DNA from: Streptococcus mitis
GTDB lineage: Bacteria; Bacillota; Bacilli; Lactobacillales; Streptococcaceae
NCBI RefSeq assembly: GCF_005144795.1
Contig: NZ_SWFJ01000011.1
Location: forward strand, 23,210-87,209
Length of the DNA stretch: 64,000 nucleotides
Direction: 5' to 3'
Shown here piece after piece: positions 35,915 to 44,472 of the stretch; the stretch's first letter is position 1, and each line of letters opens with the position of its first letter. Both the position numbers and the translations under genes were made by a program. The notes below the pieces were generated by a model that did not search any database, had not been told where the DNA came from, and saw only the letters and a program-made list of their open reading frames with translations.

Positions 35915-38900
35915 GTGCTGGCTTCAGAAATTCCCAAAATTTCTCTAATTTCTGCTAGGGTCAGACTGCCACGTGACTCTGTTCCATCCAATACTTGTGA
36001 CACCAGATGTTTCTTTTGTTCTTGGAGTTCCTGAATTTTTTCTTCAATGGTTCCCTTGGTCACCAAGCGATAGACCTCAACCGTTTCTTCCTGACCCATT
36101 CGATGGGCACGGCTAATAGCTTGCGCTTCCACCGCAGGATTCCACCAAAGGTCAACCAAAATCACTGTATCAGCACCTGTCAGGTTCAGACCGACACCAC
36201 CAGCCTTAAGAGAAATCAGAAAGGCATCTCTTTCTCCTTGATTAAAGGCCTTGGTCATGTCTTGTCTTTCCTTGGCTGGGGTTGAACCCGTAATTTTAAA
36301 GGATGTCATGCCCAAGTCTGGCAGTTCTTGTTCAATTTTCTCCAACATTCCCTTGAACTGCGAGAAAATCAAGACACGGTGTCCACCTTCTGCCACCTGG
36401 ACCAGAAGATCTCGAAGACTATCCAGTTTGCCACTGGCTCCCTGATAATCTTCCATAAAAAGGGCAGGAGTGTCACAAATTTGACGCAAACGCATCAGAC
36501 CAGATAAGATCTCCACCCGACTTCGCTGGAATTCCTGATCTGAAACTTGAGCTAGACGGTCACGCATCTGTTGTAACTGGGCTAGGTAGATAGCCTTTTG
36601 CTGGTCTTCCAGTTCATTCTTATAAACCACTTCAATCAAGTCTGGCAATTCAGTCAGAACTTCTTCTTTCTTGCGTCGCATCACGAAAGGTTTGATAAAC
36701 TGAGCAACGCGCTCAGCTGGTAATTTCATAAATTCTTTCTTGCTTGGCAAAAGTCCTGGCATGACGATTTGGAAAATAGACCACAGCTCACCCAGATTGT
36801 TTTCAATCGGAGTCCCTGATAGAGCAAAAACTGACGGCACCACAAATTGTCTCAAGGTCTGGGCAATCTTGGTCTGGGCGTTCTTCATGACCTGAGCTTC
36901 ATCTAAGAAAAGGAAGTCAAAGGACATCCCCTTATAAAGCTCACTGTCCTGACGGAAGGTAGCATAACTAGTCACATAGATTTGATGGCTTTCAGCAAGA
37001 ATCTCTTCACGACTAGCTTTCAAGCCATGAACAACAGCCACATCTAACTGTGGAGCAAATTTCTGAAATTCATCCGCCCAGTTGTAAATCAAACCTGACG
37101 GAGCTAAAATCAAAACCCGACTTTCTTTTGTCACTTGACTGGTCAAAAAAGCAATGGTCTGCAGGGTTTTACCAAGTCCCATATCATCAGCCAAAATCCC
37201 ACCAAAACCATAATGATGGAGCATCTGCAGCCAGCCGATTCCCTTTTCCTGATAATCTCGTAAATCAGCCTTAACCTGAGTTGCCTGTCGAGGAAAATCC
37301 TCTGGATGCGTCAAATCGTGGGCCAGATTCTGAAATTCTTGTGAAAAAGAAACACGGTCACGCCCTTCAAAAAGATGAGCTAAACTGTAGGCCAAGGGTT
37401 TTCGAGCCTGCAAAGCCCCATCTTTTAATTCAAGCTGCCCCAGTTCCTGTAGATTTTGGCGAATTTTCTTGGTTTCTTCATCGAAAAAGTAGACTTGATT
37501 AGACGCATCAATGTAAAAATCTTGATTGGTAACCAAGGCCTGCATGGCTTGGTCGATTTCCTCCTGGGCAATATCTTGAAAATCAAACTGAATTTCCAAG
37601 AGACCTCCCTTGGAAGCAATCTGCACTTGAGGGCTTGCTAGGTTATAGAGTTCTTCTAACTTGTCTGATAAATCAACATTCCCGAGTTTTTCAAATACTG
37701 GAATGATTTCGTGGAAGAAATGATAGACAGACTCCGCTTTTAAGGCCTGACGCCAAGATTGAAAGTCTGCTTCAAAGCCCGCTGCCAAACAGACTTGGAA
37801 AATTCTTTCTTCTAAGTCAGCATCACTCGAAAATGGTAATTCTTCTAACTCTTGTCGGCTAGATACCTGTCTATTTCCATAATCAAACTGAATTTTTAAA
37901 CGAATCCGATTATCCTCTTCCCTGTCAAAGTAAAAAGAGGGTGCAAAGGATTTAATTTGTAAACGTTCAGGAGCTAAAACGGTGCCCATCTGGCCAAAGA
38001 GCGTTAGACAAGAAGCCAACTTATCTCTGTCACTGCTATCAAATTGCAGGTATTTCTTTCCATGTTGATCCAAAGGTAGCGCTTTGATTTCCTTGAGAAG
38101 ACGCATCTGCTGGTCTGTTAGAAAATAAACCTGTCCTTTATGGAAAAGCACAGCTCCCTGATAAAAGACATTGACCCTTGGACTCTCACTGATTTCCATT
38201 TCAAAATAATCCGAGTATTCTGTTACTGTAAAGGCGAATAGATTGGCATCAGCATGCAAATCCTTAAAAAGTAGGATTTGGTAGCTATCCACTTGATGGT
38301 CAAATTGAAAATGGGGCAAGGCCATCAGTAAATTCACACCCTGCTCAAAAAAGGTCTGAGGAAAAAAGAGGTGTCGACCTTGGTTTTGGAAAAAGAGATC
38401 TGAAGCCTGTCCTTCCTCCATTAGTCCGCGTAAGAAAGTCAAAAGCTCTTGACTTTCCTCATTAAAGGCTTCCCAAGATAGAGACTCCTCATAAGTTTTA
38501 CCAATCATATAAGGTTTTCTCTTCTCGATAACTTTTAAAAAGAGTGGAATATCCCGAATGACATAGTATTTTTGACTATTAATTTGCCCGATTCTCAGCG
38601 TCCACAAGATACGATTGGTTCCTGCTTCCACCTGACCTACAGCCGATAACTCATAGGCTCGGTCTGATTTTGGAGATAAGATTCGGTCCAAAAATTTTCC
38701 ACCCAAGGTCACCTTGGTTTCAACGGCCTCTTTTTCTTCATGACCTTCTTCCAGCCCCTGCAAGATTTCCTGACCACGCTCATCATTTTTTAGAAAATGC
38801 TCCAGAGCTGCCAAATGCACACAGTAGCCCCTCTTTTGGAAAAAATCGCAAGCACAAAAAACCAAATCATCCTCTAAACTATAGCGCAGTTCTTCTTCTG

Positions 38901-39009
38901 CAACGCGAGCGTAGAGGCGATTGTTCTTTTCCTTGATGATATCAACCTTACCAGTTTCATAAAGGGCAACGCCTTCGATACGGACTTTCCCCGGAATCAA
39001 TTTAGCCAT
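35911..39009 (-). CDS. Snf2/SWI2-family DNA-dependent ATPase with SWIM zinc finger
   Basis: A 1032-residue helicase-like ATPase. A SWIM zinc-finger (CACDFFQKRGYCVHLAALE, about 51-69) opens the protein, with an SNF2-associated bacterial domain in the middle. The helicase core from about 580 has Walker A DDMGLGKTLQT, DEAQ box LFLDEAQVMKN, SGTPIENNLGELWS and motif VI AISRAHRMGQ. These bacterial proteins resemble HepA/RapA relatives; the cellular role is not established here. The gene has its own TATAAT and an upstream hairpin. Confidence 0.93.
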   Translation of the reverse strand: MAKLIPGKVRIEGVALYETGKVDIIKEKNNRLYARVAEEELRYSLEDDLVFCACDFFQKRGYCVHLAALEHFLKNDERGQEILQGLEEGHEEKEAVETKVTLGGKFLDRILSPKSDRAYELSAVGQVEAGTNRILWTLRIGQINSQKYYVIRDIPLFLKVIEKRKPYMIGKTYEESLSWEAFNEESQELLTFLRGLMEEGQASDLFFQNQGRHLFFPQTFFEQGVNLLMALPHFQFDHQVDSYQILLFKDLHADANLFAFTVTEYSDYFEMEISESPRVNVFYQGAVLFHKGQVYFLTDQQMRLLKEIKALPLDQHGKKYLQFDSSDRDKLASCLTLFGQMGTVLAPERLQIKSFAPSFYFDREEDNRIRLKIQFDYGNRQVSSRQELEELPFSSDADLEERIFQVCLAAGFEADFQSWRQALKAESVYHFFHEIIPVFEKLGNVDLSDKLEELYNLASPQVQIASKGGLLEIQFDFQDIAQEEIDQAMQALVTNQDFYIDASNQVYFFDEETKKIRQNLQELGQLELKDGALQARKPLAYSLAHLFEGRDRVSFSQEFQNLAHDLTHPEDFPRQATQVKADLRDYQEKGIGWLQMLHHYGFGGILADDMGLGKTLQTIAFLTSQVTKESRVLILAPSGLIYNWADEFQKFAPQLDVAVVHGLKASREEILAESHQIYVTSYATFRQDSELYKGMSFDFLFLDEAQVMKNAQTKIAQTLRQFVVPSVFALSGTPIENNLGELWSIFQIVMPGLLPSKKEFMKLPAERVAQFIKPFVMRRKKEEVLTELPDLIEVVYKNELEDQQKAIYLAQLQQMRDRLAQVSDQEFQRSRVEILSGLMRLRQICDTPALFMEDYQGASGKLDSLRDLLVQVAEGGHRVLIFSQFKGMLEKIEQELPDLGMTSFKITGSTPAKERQDMTKAFNQGERDAFLISLKAGGVGLNLTGADTVILVDLWWNPAVEAQAISRAHRMGQEETVEVYRLVTKGTIEEKIQELQEQKKHLVSQVLDGTESRGSLTLAEIREILGISEAST

Positions 39010-39062
39010 ATTTTTACCTTTACCTTATCTTTTTATTATACCATATTTTCCCCTATGAAAAT

Positions 39063-39103
39063 AGCCTTCTAGGGATACTTTTCTCCTAGAAGGCTGGGTT
39101 TTT
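39063..39103. terminator. Hairpin between patB-like gene and snf
   Basis: An 11-bp perfect stem AGCCTTCTAGG/CCTAGAAGGCT with an 11-nt loop follows the PatB-like stop. The T-run is stronger on the plus strand than on the minus strand. Confidence 0.6.
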
Positions 39104-40268
39104 AACGTTTGGCAAAAGTCGTCACAATTCGCTGACACACTTCTTGCAACAAAGATTTAGGCATGGCTACATTGAGGCGGGCATGGAGACTTCCTTCCTC
39201 TCCAAAATCCAAACCACGGTTGAGGATAACCTTGGCTTCATTTCTCAAAAGCTCTTGCAATCTTTCATCAGTCAGGTCATAGGCTGAAAAATCAAGCCAA
39301 ATCAAGTAGGTTCCTTGCGGTTTCATGACCTTGATGTTGGTTTCTTTTCCAAATAAATCTACCACATAATTAATATGGTCTTCAAAGACTTGCTTGAGTT
39401 CCTCTAACCAATCCTTCCCATAGCGATAGGCAGCTTCTGTCGTCAAATAACCCAAGCCTGAAATTTCATGCTGGTTATTGGCCAACTGGCGTTTCTGGTA
39501 AGTCAGTCTCAACTTAGGATTTTCAATGACGGCATAGGAATTTTTTGTTCCAGCGATGTTAAAGGTTTTAGTGGCACTGCTCAAGACAACCGCAAATTCT
39601 TTAAAGGCAGGATTGATGGTATTAAAAGACTGGTGTTTGTGACCAAAGAGGGCCAAATCTTGGTGAATCTCATCCGAAACCAAGAAAACACCGTGTTTTT
39701 GGCAGAGTTGGCCAATCTTCTCCAACACTTCCTTTTCCCAAACACGTCCACCAGGATTGTGAGGGTTACAAAGAATATAGAGTTTGATCTCCTCTTCCAC
39801 CAAATCCTTTTCAAGTCGGTCAAAGTCAATCTCAAACAGACCATCCTTTTCCACCAAAGAATTGGTAATCAATCTACGGTTGTTCAACTTGACACTGCGA
39901 GCAAAAGGTGGGTAGACAGGCGTGTTAATCAAAACCGCTTCGCCTTCTTTTGTAAAGGCTTGAATAGCTGTTGAGATTGCTGGTACCACACCCTCGATAA
40001 AGACAAGAGCCTCTTTATCAAAGTGGTAACCGTGTTGTGTAGCTTCCCACTTTTGAACTTCCTTAATTAAATCATCACTGGCATAGGTATAGCCATAAAC
40101 CAGTTGATCCGCATAAGTTTGCACGGCTTGGCGGATTTCAGGCAAGACTACAAAGTCCATATCCGCTATCCAAGCTGGCAAGACTTCACTATCCGTTTCT
40201 GCCTCTTTCCATTTATAGGTATGGTGCCCTAAACGATTGGGCAGGCTTGTAAAATCATATTTTCCCAT
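39102..40268 (-). CDS. patB: PatB/MalY-type PLP aminotransferase (probable cystathionine beta-lyase)
   Basis: A 388-residue fold-type I enzyme. The PLP lysine is in LSSATKTFNIAGTKNSY (about residue 229), with CNPHNPGGRVW and SDEIHQDL typical of the MalY/PatB subgroup. These enzymes split cystathionine to homocysteine or release sulfide from cysteine. It follows the MetC-like gene by only 8 bp, so both C-S lyases act on the same sulfur pathway. The exact substrate is inferred. Confidence 0.88.
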   Translation of the reverse strand: MGKYDFTSLPNRLGHHTYKWKEAETDSEVLPAWIADMDFVVLPEIRQAVQTYADQLVYGYTYASDDLIKEVQKWEATQHGYHFDKEALVFIEGVVPAISTAIQAFTKEGEAVLINTPVYPPFARSVKLNNRRLITNSLVEKDGLFEIDFDRLEKDLVEEEIKLYILCNPHNPGGRVWEKEVLEKIGQLCQKHGVFLVSDEIHQDLALFGHKHQSFNTINPAFKEFAVVLSSATKTFNIAGTKNSYAVIENPKLRLTYQKRQLANNQHEISGLGYLTTEAAYRYGKDWLEELKQVFEDHINYVVDLFGKETNIKVMKPQGTYLIWLDFSAYDLTDERLQELLRNEAKVILNRGLDFGEEGSLHARLNVAMPKSLLQEVCQRIVTTFAKR

Positions 40269-40275
40269 CTTCGTC

Positions 40276-41370
40276 TTATCCTTCTAAGGCTTGACGCAAA
40301 TCTGCAATCAAATCTCTAGCATCCTCAATCCCAATTGACAAGCGCAAGAGGTCATCTGTCAAACCGTAAGAATGGCGCACTTCTGCTGGAATATCAGCGT
40401 GAGTTTGAGTCGTTGGATAAGTAATGAGACTTTCTACCCCACCTAGACTTTCCGCAAAAGAGAAGACCTTGAGACTATTCAAAATATGAGGAATGCGTGT
40501 TTCATCGGCTACTTTAAAGGAAATCATACCTCCACGACCAGTGTAGAGAACTTCCTTAACTGCTGGAGAATCCTTCAAAAAGGCAACCACTTCTTGGGCG
40601 TTGGCTGTTGAGCGCTCCATACGAAGAGACAAGGTTTTGAGACCACGAATCAATTGATAACTGTCAAATGGAGACAAAACTGCCCCTGTCGTATTGAGAT
40701 TGTAAAAGAGCTTCTCGTATAGTTCTAAACTATTGGTCACAACCACTCCAGCCAAGACATCATTGTGGCCTGCCAGATACTTGGTTGCTGAATGGAGAAC
40801 GATATCTGCCCCATCTTCAATCGGACGTTGGTAGATAGGACTGTAGAAGGTATTGTCCACCACCACTTTGGCCCCCTTATCATGAGCCAATTTCGCTAGT
40901 TTTTCGATATCAAATTCCAACATCAAGGGATTGGTTGGGGTTTCAATATAGAGAACATCCACATCCTTCTCCAACTCGCCAATCAACTCTTCTTCTGTAT
41001 TGGCATAGGTAAAATGGAAACGGCCTTCCTGCTCCACTTGATTGAACCAGCGGAAAGAACCTCCATAAAGGTCACGGACAGCCAAGACCTTACTTCCTAC
41101 TGGAAAGACGCTAAAGGCCAGTACAATAGCTGACATACCTGAGCTAGTAGCTAGAGCATAGTCTGCTGACTCAATAGCCGCCAAGACTTCTTCAGCCTTA
41201 GTGCGAGTTGGGTTTTTGGTGCGTGTATAGTCAAACCCTGTAGATCGACCAAACTCTGGATGCTGATAGGTCGTTGAAAAATGAAGCGGTGTCACCAAGG
41301 CTCCTGTAGCTTCATCTGACTTAATACCCGCCTGGGCCAAAATTGTGTTAATGTGTAATTCCTTGCTCAT
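40276..41370 (-). CDS. metC: Trans-sulfuration PLP enzyme (MetC/MetB/CGS family)
   Basis: A 364-residue Cys/Met metabolism enzyme. YTRTKNPTRTKAEEVLAAIE (about 48-67), the PLP cofactor segment VDNTFYSPIYQRP, and the lysine in HSATKYLAGHNDVLAG (about 194) are the family marks. SLGGVESLITYP and RLSIGIEDARDLIADL close the protein. Family members act as cystathionine beta- or gamma-lyase or gamma-synthase, and motifs alone do not separate these. It is the first gene of the pair with patB and has a GGAGGAATTG ribosome site. Confidence 0.87.
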   Translation of the reverse strand: MSKELHINTILAQAGIKSDEATGALVTPLHFSTTYQHPEFGRSTGFDYTRTKNPTRTKAEEVLAAIESADYALATSSGMSAIVLAFSVFPVGSKVLAVRDLYGGSFRWFNQVEQEGRFHFTYANTEEELIGELEKDVDVLYIETPTNPLMLEFDIEKLAKLAHDKGAKVVVDNTFYSPIYQRPIEDGADIVLHSATKYLAGHNDVLAGVVVTNSLELYEKLFYNLNTTGAVLSPFDSYQLIRGLKTLSLRMERSTANAQEVVAFLKDSPAVKEVLYTGRGGMISFKVADETRIPHILNSLKVFSFAESLGGVESLITYPTTQTHADIPAEVRHSYGLTDDLLRLSIGIEDARDLIADLRQALEG

Positions 41371-41481
41371 ACAATTCCTCCAAATCTATAGTTACTATTG
41401 TACCACTTATTTTCATCAACTCATTTTCTTCTTTTCAAGAGCTGGTTATAGTTTCAAGCTATACACTTATCGAATAAAGTT

Positions 41482-41515
41482 AAAAAAGAATCCAGAAAAT
41501 ATTCCAGATTCTTTT
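41482..41515 (-). terminator. Terminator of the gene at 41536-41991
   Basis: The stem AAAAGAATC/GATTCTTTT extends through TGGAA/TTCTG-like pairs and is followed by TTTTTT on the minus strand. Confidence 0.75.
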
Positions 41516-41535
41516 GTGAAAATCCTTGCTAGGGC

Positions 41536-41991
41536 TTACTTAGACCGAAAGAAATCGTGTTGAGCTAAATAGTCATAATGATCTTTGTTAAATCGATATT
41601 GGCCCACACGCTGACTAACCTGACCAACATCCACAGAAAAAATAAAGGATTCATTTTGATAGTTCCAGTTCAGCCTAACTGTATTCAAGACTGTCTTATA
41701 AGTAAAATCTTTAACTTGATTCCAAGGCATCCCTACGACGTGATTAAAACGCTTTTCAGTTACATCACTGATGTCCATCAAGTAGATTCCCTTAGGTGTG
41801 AATGCCAGAATCTTAGGCTTCACACTCGACTGAACATAGTAGGCTCCTCCTACAATGAAGAAATCAATAAAGGATTTCAGCAATGTCTTTTTCTTAAAAG
41901 TCATCAGAAAATTCTTTTGCCCTTCAATATGACAAGTTGAGAGAAATGATGCAATCTGTTTTTCTGTTGCAAACTCCATAATAGCGCCCAT
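41536..41991 (-). CDS. PH-like-domain protein of unknown function
   Basis: A 151-residue protein. A hydrophobic stretch at about 35-52 (LLKSFIDFFIVGGAYYVQSS) could be membrane-associated. The rest (AFTPKGIYLMDISD, HVVGMPWNQVKDFTYK, ESFIFSVDVG) has the alternating strand pattern of bacterial PH-like domains. The start MGAIMEF is fixed by GGAGG seven nt upstream. Single gene; no role can be assigned. Confidence 0.75.
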   Translation of the reverse strand: MGAIMEFATEKQIASFLSTCHIEGQKNFLMTFKKKTLLKSFIDFFIVGGAYYVQSSVKPKILAFTPKGIYLMDISDVTEKRFNHVVGMPWNQVKDFTYKTVLNTVRLNWNYQNESFIFSVDVGQVSQRVGQYRFNKDHYDYLAQHDFFRSK

Positions 41992-42309
41992 GATGATACC
42001 TCCATAACTATTAGTAAATAGGCAGATAAGAACTCTTCACATAAAAGAAGAACTTATCATTTGTTGCGTTTTATCTTACTTTTCCAGTAGATGGCATCCC
42101 TCCAATAAAATCATCCTAGCATGTGTATACTTCAGTTAACACTGGAAGAGGATTTAAAAAAATAGCTTTTCACAACTTTTATTATATTCATTATATCATA
42201 AATTTGATAAACGATTTAAAAAACGTAAGCACTTTCCTTCCAAAATTCGCCATTACTCTATAAAAAAACGACAGTTTCCTTGAAACCATCGTTTTTTCTG
42301 GAAAAATCC
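41992..42309. other. Intergenic region between the PH-like gene and aliB
   Basis: 318 bp without an intact gene. On the minus strand, a short open stretch at about 42070-42115 reads DDFIGGMPSTGKVR before a stop, which could be a leftover C terminus of a lost gene; I cannot place it. AT-rich promoter-like DNA lies at 42170-42240. The aliB terminator is at its right end. Confidence 0.35.
42263..42297 (-). terminator. Terminator of aliB
   Basis: The stem AAAAAACGA/TCGTTTTTT is interrupted by CA/CA and continues GTTTC/GAAAC with a 3-nt loop; T-runs lie on both sides. Confidence 0.85.
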
Positions 42310-44268
42310 TTATTTGACATGTTTTGCCAATTCTTCTTGGGCTTTTTTATTGGATTCTTCTTTTTCTTTCAGCCATTTTTCTTTGGCTTTTTCATATTCC
42401 TCTTTTGTGACTGTTTTATCTTGTACTTTGAGGTATTTATAGGATTCGATTCCTTTATTACCAGCTAATGAATATGGTTCTGAGAAAGGAACTGTTTTTC
42501 TCAATACTGGTGTTCCACCCTTAGAAATATTTGGAATCGCTAAAGCGCTATCTACCAACCAAGCTTGGATCTCAGCATACTTTTCATAGCGTTTTGCAAG
42601 ATCTTGTTCCTTATTGGCTTCTTCCAACATTTGAGTGTAGACATCCAGTCCAACAGCCTTAGCCTTATCATTAGATTCACCAGGCTCTATACCCAGATTT
42701 TGCAACACTCCACCGCTCTTCACATTGAAAATATCAAGATAAGTTGATGGATCTTGATAGTCAGATCCCCAACCACCGTTGTAAAGATCATAATCCTTCT
42801 GAGCTGCTGTCTGAGCCAAATAGCTTGTATTGTCATAGTCTTCAGTAGAAAGTTGTTGAATATCAATTACAACGTTCTCTGCACCTAAGGCTGCTTCAAT
42901 AGATTGTTTCATAGAATTTGCCTCTTGGACATTCTTTTTAGCAGCTTGGTCAACTGTCATGTCCAAGTGGATAGGGAATTGAACTCCTTTAGCTTGGAGT
43001 TCTTTCTTAGCTTCTGCAAATTTGGCTTTAGCTTTTTCAGCATTGTAGTATGGATCCTGAGCATCCGCAAAGTTGATTCCTTGCCATTCTTTACCATAAT
43101 TGACCATCTTAGAGGCTACTACTTCACCAAAGTCTTTTCCATTGATACTTACAAATGTTGGTGGGACTACTAGGTTACGCAAAATCTTAGTTGCACCATC
43201 TTCTCCTTGAGATTGAGCCCCATAAGCTGTACGATCATAGGCAAAATTAATAGCTTGACGGAAGTTTTTATTAAGAACCGCTTCCTGAGTCGATTTCTTT
43301 TCAGCATCACTTGTTTTTGAAGTAAATTGATAAGATTTTCTATCAAGGTTAAAGTTTAAGAAGTAAGAAGTAGCATCTTGTAAACTATAAATGATATTGT
43401 CCTTATTCTTTTCTTTAATTCCTTCAAAACTTGAACTATTTGGATAAAGACGAGCATAGCTATAAGCACCTTCCACAAAGTTACGAGCCAGTGCATCTTG
43501 GTCACTACCATCATAATAGGCCAATTTCACATCATCTACAAAGACATTTTTAGCATCCCAGTAGTTAGGATTTTTCTTGAATTCAATGACAGATTTTGAA
43601 ACAAAGGATTTCATCAAGAAAGGTCCATTGTACAAAATACTTGAAGGATCAACTGTTCCAAAATCATCACCTTTTGATTTCAAGAATTCCGCATTAACAG
43701 GGAATAGAATCGTTGAAGTTGTTTTTGAGTTCCAGTAAGGTTCTGGTCGAGTCAAAGTATATTGAACTGTCTGGTCATCAAGAGCCTTAACTCCAACAGT
43801 TGAAAAGTCGCTTGTTTTACCAGTGATATAGTCATCTAAACCAGCAACGGATTCTTGCACCAAGTACAAGGCTTCTGATTTTTTATCAGCAGCGTATTTT
43901 AACCCAGTAACAAAATCTTGGGCAGTTACTGGAGCATATTCATCTCCATCTGCAGTATACCATTTAGCATCTTTACGCAGTTTGTAGGTATAGGTCAAAC
44001 CATCCTTGGATACACTCCAATCCTCTGCCAAAGATGGAACATAGTTCCCGTATTGGTCATTTTCCATGAGACCATCTACCAAATTGGTCACAATATCATT
44101 GGTTGTTGCACGGTTTTCTGCTAGATAGTTCAAACTAGACGGATCACTGGTATAAACATAGCTATATGTTTTTGACCCTGTGCTTGAATTTCCACACGCA
44201 CTTAATAAAATACCTGCACTTAACACGACACCTGCAAGTGCTGCATACTTGGCTTTAGACTTTTTCAT
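42310..44268 (-). CDS. aliB: Oligopeptide-binding lipoprotein, AliB type
   Basis: A 652-residue extracellular substrate-binding lipoprotein of an oligopeptide ABC transporter. The signal ends LLSACGNSS (lipobox LSAC, Cys about 25). The SBP_bac_5 fold shows TYSYVYTSDPSSLNYLAENR, YTYKLRKDAKWYTADG and FRQAINFAYDRTAYG. Related AmiA/AliA/AliB proteins feed peptides to the Ami permease, and no permease genes are here, so it probably works as an orphan binding protein of Ami. It has an excellent promoter and a 21-bp-spaced direct repeat upstream. Confidence 0.93.
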   Translation of the reverse strand: MKKSKAKYAALAGVVLSAGILLSACGNSSTGSKTYSYVYTSDPSSLNYLAENRATTNDIVTNLVDGLMENDQYGNYVPSLAEDWSVSKDGLTYTYKLRKDAKWYTADGDEYAPVTAQDFVTGLKYAADKKSEALYLVQESVAGLDDYITGKTSDFSTVGVKALDDQTVQYTLTRPEPYWNSKTTSTILFPVNAEFLKSKGDDFGTVDPSSILYNGPFLMKSFVSKSVIEFKKNPNYWDAKNVFVDDVKLAYYDGSDQDALARNFVEGAYSYARLYPNSSSFEGIKEKNKDNIIYSLQDATSYFLNFNLDRKSYQFTSKTSDAEKKSTQEAVLNKNFRQAINFAYDRTAYGAQSQGEDGATKILRNLVVPPTFVSINGKDFGEVVASKMVNYGKEWQGINFADAQDPYYNAEKAKAKFAEAKKELQAKGVQFPIHLDMTVDQAAKKNVQEANSMKQSIEAALGAENVVIDIQQLSTEDYDNTSYLAQTAAQKDYDLYNGGWGSDYQDPSTYLDIFNVKSGGVLQNLGIEPGESNDKAKAVGLDVYTQMLEEANKEQDLAKRYEKYAEIQAWLVDSALAIPNISKGGTPVLRKTVPFSEPYSLAGNKGIESYKYLKVQDKTVTKEEYEKAKEKWLKEKEESNKKAQEELAKHVK

Positions 44269-44300
44269 CTCCAGAACCTCCTGATTTAAATATTTGTCTT

Positions 44301-44329
44301 ATTATACAACTTGAGTTTTATTTAGTCAA
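44301..44329 (-). promoter_or_regulatory. aliB promoter
   Basis: TTGACT (44324-44329), 17 bp, TATAAT (44301-44306). Confidence 0.75.
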
Positions 44330-44368
44330 TGGTTTTTTAAGTAAAATTTAAGAAAAATAAAATCACCA

Positions 44369-44397
44369 TCTACAAATTTTAGTTATCATTCTACAAA
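44369..44397 (-). promoter_or_regulatory. Direct repeat upstream of the aliB promoter
   Basis: TTTGTAGA (minus strand) occurs at 44369-44376 and 44390-44397, exactly 21 bp apart, each followed by TGrT. The pair lies about 40-70 bp upstream of the -35, on one face of the helix, like a site for a dimeric activator or response regulator. Confidence 0.4.
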
Positions 44398-44401
44398 ATA
44401 A

Positions 44402-44455
44402 TAAAAAAGAGAATAATTTAAGCATTTCATGATAGAAATGTTCAAATTATCCCTT
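44402..44455 (-). terminator. Terminator of the MurJ-like gene
   Basis: The long stem GGATAATTTGAACATTTC with GAAATGCTTAAATTATTC has a 6-nt loop and is followed by TCTTTTTT on the minus strand. Confidence 0.8.
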
Positions 44456-44472
44456 TTATTTATAAATATTTT

